From contig JAUXQT010000005.1 in the NCBI GenBank assembly GCA_030682135.1, positions 62,001 to 126,000 of the forward strand: a stretch of DNA of 64,000 nt. The letters are read 5' to 3'. The notes below the pieces were generated by a model. The model was not told the DNA's origin. It worked only from the letters and a program-made list of their open reading frames with translations, and made no database searches. Position 1 is the first letter of the stretch. Every line of letters starts with the position of its first letter. Both the position numbers and the translations under genes were made by a program. Source of the DNA: Nitrospirota bacterium. Its GTDB lineage: Bacteria; Nitrospirota; Nitrospiria; Nitrospirales; Nitrospiraceae. This document shows, in pieces, positions 16,861 through 24,953 of this stretch.

Positions 16861-17867
16861 CCCTGCTGTTCCTTGATGAACTGATCCAGCGCCATCCATT
16901 CGATGCCTTCGCCGATCAGCGTGCCGCCTTCCGTACAGTTATAGGCAGTCCATCCCGATTGCTTCACCACATCCAGGAAACATTGCCGGTACCAATAGTA
17001 GGTCGGGTCGGTGTACCAGGTTTCGTTAAGATAGGGATTGTGGATCTCGATATAGGCTTCGCTCAGGCGATCCTCCGGATAGAACTTGATCAGCTCATGG
17101 TAGTACTGGGTCTTGGACAGCGGCGTACCGGGGGCATAGCCGAGATCCATGCCGACGAAGGCCACGGGCGACTTCTCTAAAATGGCGTTGGCGAAAATCC
17201 AGGCAGAGGCCCCGCCGTTGCCACCGGTCACCATGCAGGGCATGCCGGTCAAGTCGTAGAGACGCCTGGTATGGCTGTTCGGCGCATCGTAGTCGTCGCA
17301 GATCGGGTTCCACCAATAGAGCGGCATGCCGGCTTCGCGGCAACGGGCCACCACGTTCGGCGCCACACAAGTCGCCATGATGACCTTGATCTTAGGTCCA
17401 TGCTCATTGACCAGCCGGATCAATTCATCGTTGCGCTCCCGCTCCTTCGTATTCAGCGCGGGATCCAGATCCTGCCGGCGGAAGTAATCGTCGTCCTCCC
17501 GCTTGGCCAGATCCGGATCGCCGAACCAACGGATAATCCAGGTCGGATGCGGGTCGACGCAGACGACGTAATCGGGAATCACTCCGTTTCGGAGGCAATG
17601 GCCCATCGCCCCATCGGCGACGACGAGCGTGCCACGGTAGTTGAGCTGCTTAATCTTCTGAATCGTTTCGCGCCGATGCAGGCTCGGTCCCGCCGCCATG
17701 CTGATCGCGGAGGTGCCCTTCTCAGGACTGGTGGGCGGCAAATCCAGAACCGTCTGTTTCATATAGGGCAGGTTCTGCTTCGCATGGGCAAAGCCGATCT
17801 CCGCCGTCTTCTGAAACGTCGCTTGAGCCACGAGATCCATGCAGGCTCGATCCAGACTACTTTTCAT
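16833..17867 (-). CDS. DUF115 / Maf-like protein
   Basis: A 344-residue second member of the DUF115 (MptE-like) family, without TPR repeats. It shows SMAAGPSLHRRETIQKI, a counterpart of AAGPSLEKN in the larger protein, then VVADGAMGHCLRNGVIPDYVVCVDPHP and FVGMDLGYAPG. It may be a second flagellin transferase acting on another residue or sugar, or a carrier-type partner of the first. ATG 17867 has AGGGGA upstream and overlaps the small gene before it by 11 bases. Confidence 0.75.
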   Translation of the reverse strand: MKSSLDRACMDLVAQATFQKTAEIGFAHAKQNLPYMKQTVLDLPPTSPEKGTSAISMAAGPSLHRRETIQKIKQLNYRGTLVVADGAMGHCLRNGVIPDYVVCVDPHPTWIIRWFGDPDLAKREDDDYFRRQDLDPALNTKERERNDELIRLVNEHGPKIKVIMATCVAPNVVARCREAGMPLYWWNPICDDYDAPNSHTRRLYDLTGMPCMVTGGNGGASAWIFANAILEKSPVAFVGMDLGYAPGTPLSKTQYYHELIKFYPEDRLSEAYIEIHNPYLNETWYTDPTYYWYRQCFLDVVKQSGWTAYNCTEGGTLIGEGIEWMALDQFIKEQQGSCQLSAVS

Positions 17868-18102
17868 TGCCGGTCCCCTTGTTCGATCCCGCCGTCTTGT
17901 CGCCTGTCCAGAGCACGTTCTTGCCCTTCATGACGAAGGCGATGCTGCCGCCGAGTTTCCCCATCGCGCGGCGCTCGAACTCGGACACCTGAGCCTGATG
18001 CGCGCCTTCGGCCTTCTCACGCTCGGTCGCACCCGCCTGACCCGGCTTCACGTTCTCTGTTGTCTGTCCCGGTACGGTATAGTTGCCGATCAATTTCGCC
18101 AT
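17857..18102 (-). CDS. Small hypothetical protein of the glycan island
   Basis: An 81-residue protein, hydrophilic at its N-terminus (Thr/Gln/Glu/Lys-rich), with a possible amphipathic segment GGSIAFVMKGKNVLWTG near residues 50-66 and a Gly/Lys/Asn tail. I do not recognise the family. It is packed between the CMP-sugar synthetase (3-base gap) and the DUF115 gene (11-base overlap), with GAGGG ahead of its ATG, so it is very likely translated as part of the operon. Confidence 0.6.
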   Translation of the reverse strand: MAKLIGNYTVPGQTTENVKPGQAGATEREKAEGAHQAQVSEFERRAMGKLGGSIAFVMKGKNVLWTGDKTAGSNKGTGNEK

Positions 18103-18105
18103 GAT

Positions 18106-18831
18106 TTACGCCCTCACTTTCATCAGTTCGTTTGCCATCGCTTCTGCTGTCACAAAGTCCACCGGTTCATCGATATCGACCGACCGCTCCCGCGACATAA
18201 TCACCATCCCGCTGTGAGGCCCGGTAATGAGATTTTGCTCCATCAGCACCGACCGTCTCGTCGCCCAGACCGCTCCATTCGGAATGTAGAGCTTCGGAAG
18301 TTTTTGACTGATCCCCGCGTCGCCCTGGACTAGAGTGCCGGTGAATGGCACGGCCAGCACCCCGTTGAGGCGGTACATCCATTCAGGCCGTTCATGCACC
18401 TCACAGACAGTCAGAACCGTGTCCAGATCCGTCTCCAGCATCTTGGCGATACAGGCATCGATGTCCTCGCTCGTGCAAAACGGCGTCGTCGGCTGCATCG
18501 TCAAGGCGATCTTGACCTGGTAGCCCTGCCCCTCGACGAACTGCACGGCATGCTGCGTGACCAGTTCGGAGGCCACGTCTTCCGACAAATCGGCGGGCCG
18601 CATGAATGGGACCTCCGCCCCGTACTCGCGCGCGATCCGTGCAATCTCCGGATGGTCCGTCGAGACGATCACACGATCGAGCAACCGGCTCTCGACCGCG
18701 GCCTCCACCATGTAGGAAATCAATGGCCGCCCCGCGAGCATCTTGATGTTCTTCAGGGGAATACGCTTGGAACCTCCTCGCGCATGGATGACACCGATCA
18801 CTCCCTGCGATTCGCTAGATCGTCGCTTCAT
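18106..18831 (-). CDS. CMP-nonulosonate cytidylyltransferase (NeuA/LegF-like)
   Basis: A 241-residue CMP-sialic/legionaminic acid synthetase, which activates the nonulosonic acid with CTP for transfer. The N-terminal IHARGGSKRIPLKNIK is the CTP-binding signature, followed by GRPLISYMVEAA, STDHPEIARIAREYGAE and LTMQPTTPF. Start ATG 18831 with AAGGAG upstream; it overlaps the aminotransferase end by 17 bases. Length is normal for a single-domain NeuA. Confidence 0.92.
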   Translation of the reverse strand: MKRRSSESQGVIGVIHARGGSKRIPLKNIKMLAGRPLISYMVEAAVESRLLDRVIVSTDHPEIARIAREYGAEVPFMRPADLSEDVASELVTQHAVQFVEGQGYQVKIALTMQPTTPFCTSEDIDACIAKMLETDLDTVLTVCEVHERPEWMYRLNGVLAVPFTGTLVQGDAGISQKLPKLYIPNGAVWATRRSVLMEQNLITGPHSGMVIMSRERSVDIDEPVDFVTAEAMANELMKVRA

Positions 18832-20128
18832 GGCTCTGCTCCTTCAGTTCGGGGATGGATTCGACCACTTTCTCAAACGCATGGATGATATCGTCCATGT
18901 CCGCGGTCGTCGCGGGAGGACGCACGACGAAGGTCCAGAGCGCCGATTGGGCACAGAGGTCTTCGGCGACGGGGCAGAGCCCCTTGGCATAGGACACGGT
19001 CCCTTGATAGAGATGGCAGGTGAAGGGGCAGCCCTGTTTCCCATAGGCCATCCGCTCTTGGAACAACGGATTGTGGTAGAGCGGCCTGGGATAACCGGAC
19101 CCGGCAGGAATACCCTCGGCGACAAGCGCCTGAATAAACCGTTGCCGGGGAATGCCGATCCGCTTTTCATCGTAGGTCATGCCGAATACGTGATAGACGT
19201 GATGGGTCTGTGACGGTTCGACCGGATACCGGAGGCCCGGCACAGAGGGAAGCCGATCGAGCAGATAGCGGGACAGCATCCGTCGATGGTCGTTCAGCCC
19301 GTCCAGCTTCTTCAATTGAACCAGCCCGATCGCCGCCTCGATTTCAGTCATCCGATAATTCCACCCGATTGTCTGCGCCAGATACTTGCGCGCCTCCCCG
19401 GCAATCACGGTCTCTCCATGGTTCCGTACCATGCGCGACTGTTCGGCCAATTCAGGATCGTTCGTGATGAGCATTCCGCCTTCGCCAGTCATCATGTTCT
19501 TGCTTTCCTGGAAGCTGAACACGGCGCAATCCCCCATGGTGCCGACCAGGCGGCCCTTGTACTTCGCCCCGGGCGCCTGTGCACAATCCTCGATCACTTT
19601 CAGCTTGTGCTTGCGCGCAATCGCCATGATCTGGTCCATCTCCGCCGGATGGCCGAGCAGATGCACGGGAATGACGGCTTTCGTGCGCGGCGTGATCGCC
19701 GCCTCGAACGATCGGGGATCCATGCAAAACGTGACCGGATCGACGTCGGCAAACACGGGAATGGCATTGTGGTGCAACACAGCGGTCGCGGTCGCGGTAA
19801 ACGTATAGGGCGGCACGATAACTTCATCGCCGGGGCCGGCGCCACAGGCAGCGACTGCGGCATGCAGACCGGATGTCGCCGAGTTGAAGGCCACGCCGAA
19901 GGTCATCGCATGATAGGCCGCGAAGGCCGCCTCGAAGGCTTGCACCCGTTCACCGCCCAAGAACCCCTGCCGGCTGGCGGAGAAACTCGACAGGTGTCCG
20001 GAATCCATGACCTCCATCACCGCTTTTTTTTCTTCATCCCCGATGGTGGGGTACGGAGGAAAAGGCTTGCTGCGGACCGGCGTCCCTCCCAGGAGCGCTA
20101 ACTTGCTAACTGTGGCTGTACTCTTCAC
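18815..20128 (-). CDS. DegT/DnrJ/EryC1 sugar aminotransferase (LegC-like)
   Basis: A 437-residue PLP-dependent aminotransferase of the sugar type. VPPYTFTATATAVL and FADVDPVTF, then IEDCAQAPGAKYKGRLVGTMG, lead to the PLP-binding Lys210 in SFQESKNMMTGEGGM. It would aminate the 4-keto-6-deoxy-GlcNAc made by the dehydratase. The start is GTG at 20128, with GGAGG eight bases upstream. It is larger than typical LegC/PseC (~380 residues) because of an extended N-terminus with LALLGGTPVRSKPFP, a feature of the wider DegT family, so other 3-keto substrates cannot be excluded. Confidence 0.87.
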   Translation of the reverse strand: MKSTATVSKLALLGGTPVRSKPFPPYPTIGDEEKKAVMEVMDSGHLSSFSASRQGFLGGERVQAFEAAFAAYHAMTFGVAFNSATSGLHAAVAACGAGPGDEVIVPPYTFTATATAVLHHNAIPVFADVDPVTFCMDPRSFEAAITPRTKAVIPVHLLGHPAEMDQIMAIARKHKLKVIEDCAQAPGAKYKGRLVGTMGDCAVFSFQESKNMMTGEGGMLITNDPELAEQSRMVRNHGETVIAGEARKYLAQTIGWNYRMTEIEAAIGLVQLKKLDGLNDHRRMLSRYLLDRLPSVPGLRYPVEPSQTHHVYHVFGMTYDEKRIGIPRQRFIQALVAEGIPAGSGYPRPLYHNPLFQERMAYGKQGCPFTCHLYQGTVSYAKGLCPVAEDLCAQSALWTFVVRPPATTADMDDIIHAFEKVVESIPELKEQSHEATI

Positions 20129-20152
20129 TCTCGTATCCTCCTTCTGCTTTGC

Positions 20153-20276
20153 AGGATGCTGAAACGGTCCACCCTCTCGGTAGATCCTCCGTCGCTCGTG
20201 AAACGTGACGCGTATCTCGCAAAACCGAAAACATGATTGCCTGCGAACGACGCTTCACGAGATACGCTTCACGGAT
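20153..20276. repeat. Composite intergenic repeat (half ~125-bp element plus GTGAAGCGT palindrome)
   Basis: GGATGCTGAAACGG at 20153 resembles the start of the ~125-bp repeat family. It is followed by GTGAAACGTGACGCGTATCTCG and, in reverse, CGAACGACGCTTCACGAGATACGCTTCACG ending near 20276 (both quoted in part). The right arm runs to the 3' end of the oxidoreductase gene. Confidence 0.5.
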
Positions 20277-21363
20277 ATCGAGCAGCTTCTAAGGCTCGAT
20301 ATGTCGATACGGCGGTCACAAGCGGTAACTCCACGCGGCTGTTGCCATGTGCCACCGACTCGCGAAGCGCGCAGGCGATGTCCACCGCCGCAAGACCGTC
20401 TGGCCCGCTGCAGGCCGGTCGTTTCCCATTGCCAATACAGTCGATGACGTCGCGCATCGCAGTCACAAGACGGCTCACGAGAGGGTGGTTCCCCTGTCTC
20501 ACCTGCCCGATCTCGTCGTCCTTCATAAGCTCCCGATAACCGGAATACCGTGGACTCTCCGTGAATCGGCTAAGATCGATCGCCGCTCCGTCTCCGGACA
20601 GGCGCAATCGTCCGGCGCTGCCGACGAGATCCAGTTCAAATACATGGTTGGTCCGGTCCCAGCCGGAAATGATGGAGCCAATGGCGCCGGAGCAAAACTG
20701 CAGTTGCCCGGACAGGCTCCCCTCTTCGTCCGACGCAATGGTCCCGTTCGGCGACTGGCCACAAACCCACTGGACGTCCCCACCGAAAAACCGCATGAGA
20801 TCGAAAAGGTGAGTGCCCATCGTGAAGACTTTTCCAGGGTAGTAGCCGACGATCGCTTCGAGGCGACCGATTGCGCCATCCTGAACCAGCTGTTTCGCTC
20901 GCACGTAGATCGGCTCCCAGCGCCTCGTATGGTTGACGGCCAACAAGACCCCGGCGGATTGGCAGACCTCGACCATCTCCGCAGCCTGTTCCGGCGTCGC
21001 AGCCAAAGGCTTTTCACAAAAGACCGCGCGAACACCGGCATGTACCGCAGCGAGGACCATCTCATGATGCAGCGCAGTCGGCGTACAGACACTCACAACA
21101 TCCAAGCGCTCCGCTCCAAACATGTCCCCATAGTCACGATAGGCCTTGGCGCCTGCACTCCGTTTGAGGAAGCTGTTCCGTCGCCCGTCATCCGAGTCGG
21201 CGCCTGCTGCCAGCATGACATCCGGCAGCGCCAAGTAGGCTCCCGTATGGGTCCAGATCTCCTTACGTTTTGGATCCTCATCGAACAAATTGCCGATCTG
21301 GCCCAAGCCGATGACCCCTGCGCGATACTGCCGCTGTATGGGTTCAAAAGGTCGCAACGACAA
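20269..21363 (-). CDS. Gfo/Idh/MocA-family oxidoreductase
   Basis: A 364-residue NAD(P)-dependent sugar oxidoreductase. The N-terminal Rossmann signature is AGVIGLGQIGNLF, and FCEKPLA carries the catalytic Lys. The C-terminal substrate domain has GYYPGKVFTMGTHLFDLMRF with the usual G-T-H-x-x-D pattern. The start appears to be TTG at 21363 with AGGAAAGGG directly upstream; no ATG is available before the Rossmann motif. The substrate is unknown. It may oxidise or reduce a nucleotide-sugar branch used for the flagellin glycan. Confidence 0.82.
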   Translation of the reverse strand: MSLRPFEPIQRQYRAGVIGLGQIGNLFDEDPKRKEIWTHTGAYLALPDVMLAAGADSDDGRRNSFLKRSAGAKAYRDYGDMFGAERLDVVSVCTPTALHHEMVLAAVHAGVRAVFCEKPLAATPEQAAEMVEVCQSAGVLLAVNHTRRWEPIYVRAKQLVQDGAIGRLEAIVGYYPGKVFTMGTHLFDLMRFFGGDVQWVCGQSPNGTIASDEEGSLSGQLQFCSGAIGSIISGWDRTNHVFELDLVGSAGRLRLSGDGAAIDLSRFTESPRYSGYRELMKDDEIGQVRQGNHPLVSRLVTAMRDVIDCIGNGKRPACSGPDGLAAVDIACALRESVAHGNSRVELPLVTAVSTYRALEAARYP

Positions 21364-21393
21364 TCCCTTTCCTATGCAGTTGAACAGGCCCCA

Positions 21394-21586
21394 GCAAGAT
21401 GCTCAAAACGTTCGTCCAGCAAGACCGCAGCGAGTGAGGGGCCGAGGCGTACCCTCTGGGGCGCACGGTGCGACGAATAAGGAGCACCACGTTTGTGCGC
21501 GCCGCCGAGTGGTGAGGCGGCCGGGTCCCCGTTGAGGATCTGAACGACGCGAGAACGCCGCTGGCGGACGTTTTAGCATCTTGCTA
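21394..21586. repeat. Expanded palindromic repeat, copy D
   Basis: GCAAGATGCTCAAAACG (from 21394) and CGTTTTAGCATCTTGC (to 21585) are near-perfect terminal inverted arms, with inner GTCCAGCAAGACCGCAG / CGCTGGCGGACG. At ~193 bp it is longer than copies A-C, with an extra ~65 bp of GGGGCGCACGGTGCGACG-type sequence in the middle. Its right end supplies the TAG stop of the regulator gene. Confidence 0.7.
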
Positions 21587-22198
21587 GAGGGTGACAACGG
21601 CGATCCCTTTCTTTGAAAGATGACGAAGCTGCCGATGGATATCGTCCGTCTGACCGGATGACGCAATGAGCACCGCATCCGGGCGGCATGATTCAATGGT
21701 GTCGGGTGGGCATACGGTCAGATCGCCGAATCGTTGCTGATGTTTGGCCACATCGTTATCCACCCAGCCGACGATACGCATGGGCGTAGATTTCACAGCG
21801 CTATAGATCAACTCGCCTGTCTCCGCTGCCCCGAAGACCACGACCTCCTGGATACCTTCTTTCCACAGTTGCTGGAGTCGCTTCTCGACTTCGGTCTTGG
21901 CGATCGAATACATGCGCGCAATCTCACTCGCATACTCCCGCATCAACGAGGCCAACCGTGTGCGGCCGGTGGCCGTCACGAGGTATCGCATGCTTCGATT
22001 CGTCTCGCCGCTCGTCATGACATAACCATGGTCTACCAAGGCCTGTACGTAGTTATGCGCCATGGCATTACTGACGCCAATTTGCCTGCCCAGCTCCTGC
22101 TGGCTGATCTGCTCGGTTTCCACCAATGCCCACAAGGCCAGCAGTTCTCGCCTCGCGGGGGTGGGTCTATAAAAGCTCTCTACGGTTTTTGCCAACAT
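21584..22198 (-). CDS. Winged-helix regulator with Rossmann-like sensor domain
   Basis: A 204-residue protein. Residues ~15-95 form a MarR-like winged helix: ISQQELGRQIGVSNAMAHNYVQALVDHGYV is the HTH (quoted in part) and SMRYLVTATGRTRL the wing. Residues ~115-204 form a Rossmann-like domain (VVVFGAAETGELIYSAVK, VGWVDNDVAKHQQ, DAVLIASSG) like those at the N-terminus of sugar-transferase or CoA-binding proteins. It opens the glycan island and is probably its regulator, perhaps responding to a nucleotide-sugar (inference). Confidence 0.78.
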   Translation of the reverse strand: MLAKTVESFYRPTPARRELLALWALVETEQISQQELGRQIGVSNAMAHNYVQALVDHGYVMTSGETNRSMRYLVTATGRTRLASLMREYASEIARMYSIAKTEVEKRLQQLWKEGIQEVVVFGAAETGELIYSAVKSTPMRIVGWVDNDVAKHQQRFGDLTVCPPDTIESCRPDAVLIASSGQTDDIHRQLRHLSKKGIAVVTL

Positions 22199-22225
22199 GC
22201 ACCATTCATACAGTGAGTGATTACT

Positions 22226-22252
22226 CTATCGACAAGCTGGATCAAAACTTGA
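22226..22252 (-). promoter_or_regulatory. σ28-like promoter of the glycan-island regulator
   Basis: TCAAG (22252-22248), 14-base spacer, GTCGATAG (22233-22226). One base departs from the RCCGATAR box found at the other late promoters. Predicted start ~21 bases before the ATG. Confidence 0.5.
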
Positions 22253-22285
22253 GTCCCTCGCCTAACCGTGGCCGTTACCGCTTAA

Positions 22286-22412
22286 CAGGATGCTGAAAAA
22301 GACCGCCAGCTTCGTTCTCGCCTCGAACGCATCCTCAACGTAGCCCTGAGGCTACGCCTCCGGTGCGTTCGTCGGCTGCGGTCTTGCTGGACGGCCTTTT
22401 TGAGCATCCTGG
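22286..22412. repeat. ~125-bp palindromic repeat, copy C
   Basis: CAGGATGCTGAAAAAG to CTTTTTGAGCATCCTG (terminal arms nearly perfect), inner GACCGCCAGC / GCTGGACGGCC and central GTAGCCCTGAGGCTAC. Closely similar to copy B in sequence, with compensating changes in the arms, which suggests selection for the fold. Confidence 0.78.
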
Positions 22413-22720
22413 AACACGACTCTTGGGCCACACATCCAGACCATCGAAACTCTCGCGGACACAATCCTGTTCCCGGAACCTTCTAGAGATGTGAATGAGG
22501 AATTCAATTCGCGTGCCGCAGGAAATATCTTAGGCGTGCCGGAGTATTGGGGGGCTTTTGGTCGAAACAACCAGCGCTTGTCTCTCGCGCTAGGCAATAG
22601 TTACCGGCGAGATGGCAAGATGATTCTAGGATGGGATTAGCGCACAGGGGGAAAATGACACATGCGTCAAATCTGACGATGGTCTGATCGGCTGTCGGTT
22701 ATCACCGAACTGAACTCAGG

Positions 22721-23467
22721 TTAGGTCGACTCAAACGTGACCGGGCCCGGCGGCACGCCGAGCATATGGTCCTTTTGCAGCACCGCATACTCGATGGCTT
22801 TTTGCACCGTTCCTCCCCATCCGCGATACTCGATACATTCCTTCCCGTTGAAACGAAACTCGATGCCGACAGACTTGGTATTCCCCTGTTCAGTCACATT
22901 CTTAATCACGCCGCTGAGGTCACTCACATGTCCGATGCCGATCAACTCGAATTCCAACTTGACGCTGGAACCCGGCTGCAAGTTCGGATGCGGCTGCTGA
23001 AAGACGACTCGACAGCCCGTCACGCTGAGGTCCTGCACGAGGCCGCCCATCGTCGGGTTCCCGGTCGCATCGGCATAGACCATTCCCCCGCCATCGACAC
23101 GGACCAGGAGGAGCGGCTCGTTGCTGGGGACACGCACAGACTTACGAAGGTGGATCTCCTCCACGGTTTGAGGAAACGCAAGATACAGGAGTGGGACCGG
23201 AGAGGTCTGGGTGGTGCGCACCTCGCTCTCATAACCAATGAGCTTGCCGTCGACCAGATACCGCACGAGACACCTGGTGCCAGGTTCGCAGGGAACGGCT
23301 TGGCCAAAATGAAACGGCCATTCACAAATCAGCCAGGCCCGCTCTTTCCAGCCCAGCAACGTGGATCCGCAATTGACTTTTCCCTGGTCGGACCCGATCA
23401 CCAGCTGGAGGGGTAATCCGACCATGAGAATCGACGAACGTGAGGGGGCATATTCCGGTTCCGTCAT
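22721..23467 (-). CDS. PilZ-domain c-di-GMP receptor (YcgR-like)
   Basis: A 248-residue protein with an N-terminal YcgR-type domain (~15-100) and a C-terminal PilZ domain (~105-230). The c-di-GMP motifs are intact: R108-x3-R112 and D146-L-S-V-T-G151. YcgR-type proteins bind c-di-GMP and slow the flagellar motor by contact with MotA or the switch. The gene overlaps the upstream HD-GYP gene by 4 bases (ATGA), so a phosphodiesterase and a receptor for the same messenger are translationally coupled. Confidence 0.88.
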   Translation of the reverse strand: MTEPEYAPSRSSILMVGLPLQLVIGSDQGKVNCGSTLLGWKERAWLICEWPFHFGQAVPCEPGTRCLVRYLVDGKLIGYESEVRTTQTSPVPLLYLAFPQTVEEIHLRKSVRVPSNEPLLLVRVDGGGMVYADATGNPTMGGLVQDLSVTGCRVVFQQPHPNLQPGSSVKLEFELIGIGHVSDLSGVIKNVTEQGNTKSVGIEFRFNGKECIEYRGWGGTVQKAIEYAVLQKDHMLGVPPGPVTFEST

Positions 23468-24687
23468 GTGGGTTCCTTGTCAAGATATTGGCGGGGATCG
23501 ATCCCCACTGTGGATGGATCGAGGATCAACGCGATCGTCCGCTTCGGGTGGCGAGTCTGCGCGGACAGGTCGAGGTCGAGCGCAGACGATCGCCGGTGCC
23601 CGGCTTCATCCGTGACCAAGAGGACGATCGGTTGAAGGGGATCGTGGTGATTGATTTGCTTCACGATCGCCGTTTCGCCGGTGCTGAGCGAGACGCAGGA
23701 TCCGACGGGATAGACCCCCACGACCTGGACGAACTGCTGAACCAGCGCGCCATCGACATGGCCCTTCGTCCCCAATAGATAGAGCAGTTGCAGCGTATCG
23801 TGCGGCGTTTTCCCTTTGTGATAGCAGCGATCGCTCGTGACGGCATCGTAGATGTCCACAATGGCGGCAATGAGACCGAATTCACTGAGGTCTGTTTTCG
23901 CCCGCCGATGGGGATACCCGGTCCCGTCCACACGCTCATGATGCTCCAGGGTGGGCGTGAGAAAGACATCGGTAAGGCCGGTGGTGCTCGAGAGGATCTC
24001 CGCCCCGCGCAGCACATGATGCTTCATGATCTCGAACTCGCCGGCCTCGTAACGCCCCGGCTTATTCAATATCTCGAGCGGAATCTGCGTTTTCCCGATG
24101 TCGTGCAACAACATGCCGGTCCCCAACTGCAGCAATGCCTCGCGCGCATACCCGAGATGCTTGCCGACCGAGAGGGCCAGGATGGAGGTGTTGACGGAAT
24201 GGTAGAAGGTGTATTCATCGAACTGCTTGACGCGACTCAAACTGGTAAGTGCGTCAGGGCTGCGCAGGATACTGTCGGCCATACTTCCGACCACTTCGCT
24301 CACCGCCTCCATGTTCAGCGCGCGGCCCATCCGGACATCGTCCATCGCGTGATGAATGATGTCTTTGGCAGCCCTGTAGGCCTGCTTAGCGGCTGGCAGC
24401 TCCTCGGCGAAAGGGACGGTCGAGATCTCCGGCTTCATGGTGGCGGACAGGGGCTCAGGCATCTCAGCCACTACAGACGTCACCGAAAGCCCGGGCGTGG
24501 GATCTTGGTCACTCTCGTCAGTTTCCACATCGAGTTGCTGGACGCCACTTGCGTGGAGTTTGGCAATTTGTTCTGAAGACGTAATCGTAAACCGGTTACG
24601 CAAGAACGGCGTGGCCAGCCAGGAACGGTCGAGTTTCTCGACTTTCATGCCGATTTTGAGCTGATCGATCGATATCCGTTTTCGCAT
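23464..24687 (-). CDS. HD-GYP c-di-GMP phosphodiesterase
   Basis: A 407-residue protein with an N-terminal DUF3391 domain (~1-60, with IDQLKIGMKVEKLDRSWLATPF) and a linker, then an HD-GYP domain (~140-340). Catalytic marks are intact: HD at 195-196 in LLHDIGKTQIP, H249-H250 and G255-TGYP. It should hydrolyse c-di-GMP. No membrane segment is visible, so it is cytosolic. A σ28-like promoter lies ~150 bases upstream, placing c-di-GMP breakdown in the late flagellar class. Confidence 0.92.
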   Translation of the reverse strand: MRKRISIDQLKIGMKVEKLDRSWLATPFLRNRFTITSSEQIAKLHASGVQQLDVETDESDQDPTPGLSVTSVVAEMPEPLSATMKPEISTVPFAEELPAAKQAYRAAKDIIHHAMDDVRMGRALNMEAVSEVVGSMADSILRSPDALTSLSRVKQFDEYTFYHSVNTSILALSVGKHLGYAREALLQLGTGMLLHDIGKTQIPLEILNKPGRYEAGEFEIMKHHVLRGAEILSSTTGLTDVFLTPTLEHHERVDGTGYPHRRAKTDLSEFGLIAAIVDIYDAVTSDRCYHKGKTPHDTLQLLYLLGTKGHVDGALVQQFVQVVGVYPVGSCVSLSTGETAIVKQINHHDPLQPIVLLVTDEAGHRRSSALDLDLSAQTRHPKRTIALILDPSTVGIDPRQYLDKEPT

Positions 24688-24703
24688 CGTACCTACTCAG
24701 GTG

Positions 24704-24800
24704 GATAGGCTGAAGGCTGAAGGCTGACACCTATAAAGCATGAAACGTATTTCGCTCCGCATCCGGACGCCGCTTCACGGTTGTCAGCCTTCAGTCTATC
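24704..24800. repeat. Nested intergenic inverted repeat
   Basis: GATAGGCTGAAGGCTGA (24704-24720) and TCAGCCTTCAGTCTATC (24784-24800) form the outer arms; ATGAAACG and CGCTTCACGG inside belong to the GTGAAGCGT family. It lies in the leader of the minus-strand HD-GYP mRNA. Confidence 0.6.
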
Positions 24801-24844
24801 GCCCCGGGTCGTTGCCATCGAAGAGCAACGGGCTCTGATGAACT

Positions 24845-24871
24845 CTATCGGTGCCAAGGCCAGAATCTTGA
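24845..24871 (-). promoter_or_regulatory. σ28-like promoter of the HD-GYP/PilZ operon
   Basis: TCAAG (24871-24867), 14-base spacer, ACCGATAG (24852-24845). Predicted start near 24838 gives a ~150-base leader. Confidence 0.7.
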
Positions 24872-24925
24872 GGTAACAAAATGGGCTATGCCCTATACGT
24901 TGAGCTGGAATTTCCTTCACTTAGA

Positions 24926-24953
24926 TCAAGTCCTGCTCGATGGATGCCGATAG
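24926..24953 (+). promoter_or_regulatory. σ28-like promoter of the plus-strand HD-GYP/kinase operon
   Basis: TCAAG (24926-24930), 15-base spacer, GCCGATAG (24946-24953), one base from the canonical -10. Predicted start near 24961, ~80 bases before the gene. Confidence 0.75.

Larger units (their letters stand above)
22199..22720. other. 522-base intergenic region between regulator and PilZ gene
   Basis: The left part carries a σ28-like promoter for the regulator, then the palindromic repeat copy C. From 22413 to 22720 I see no ORF with a ribosome site, no hairpin terminator and no repeat. A minus-strand frame there (22352-22597) has no plausible initiation signal and runs through the repeat. 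Confidence 0.5.

Noticed and set aside
20347-21480. 377-residue plus-strand ORF opposite the Gfo/Idh/MocA gene
   Set aside because: Antisense shadow of a recognisable oxidoreductase; composition and lack of a ribosome site argue against it.
22352-22597. 81-residue minus-strand frame in the gap after the regulator
   Set aside because: It runs across the palindromic repeat, has no ribosome site and no recognisable family.
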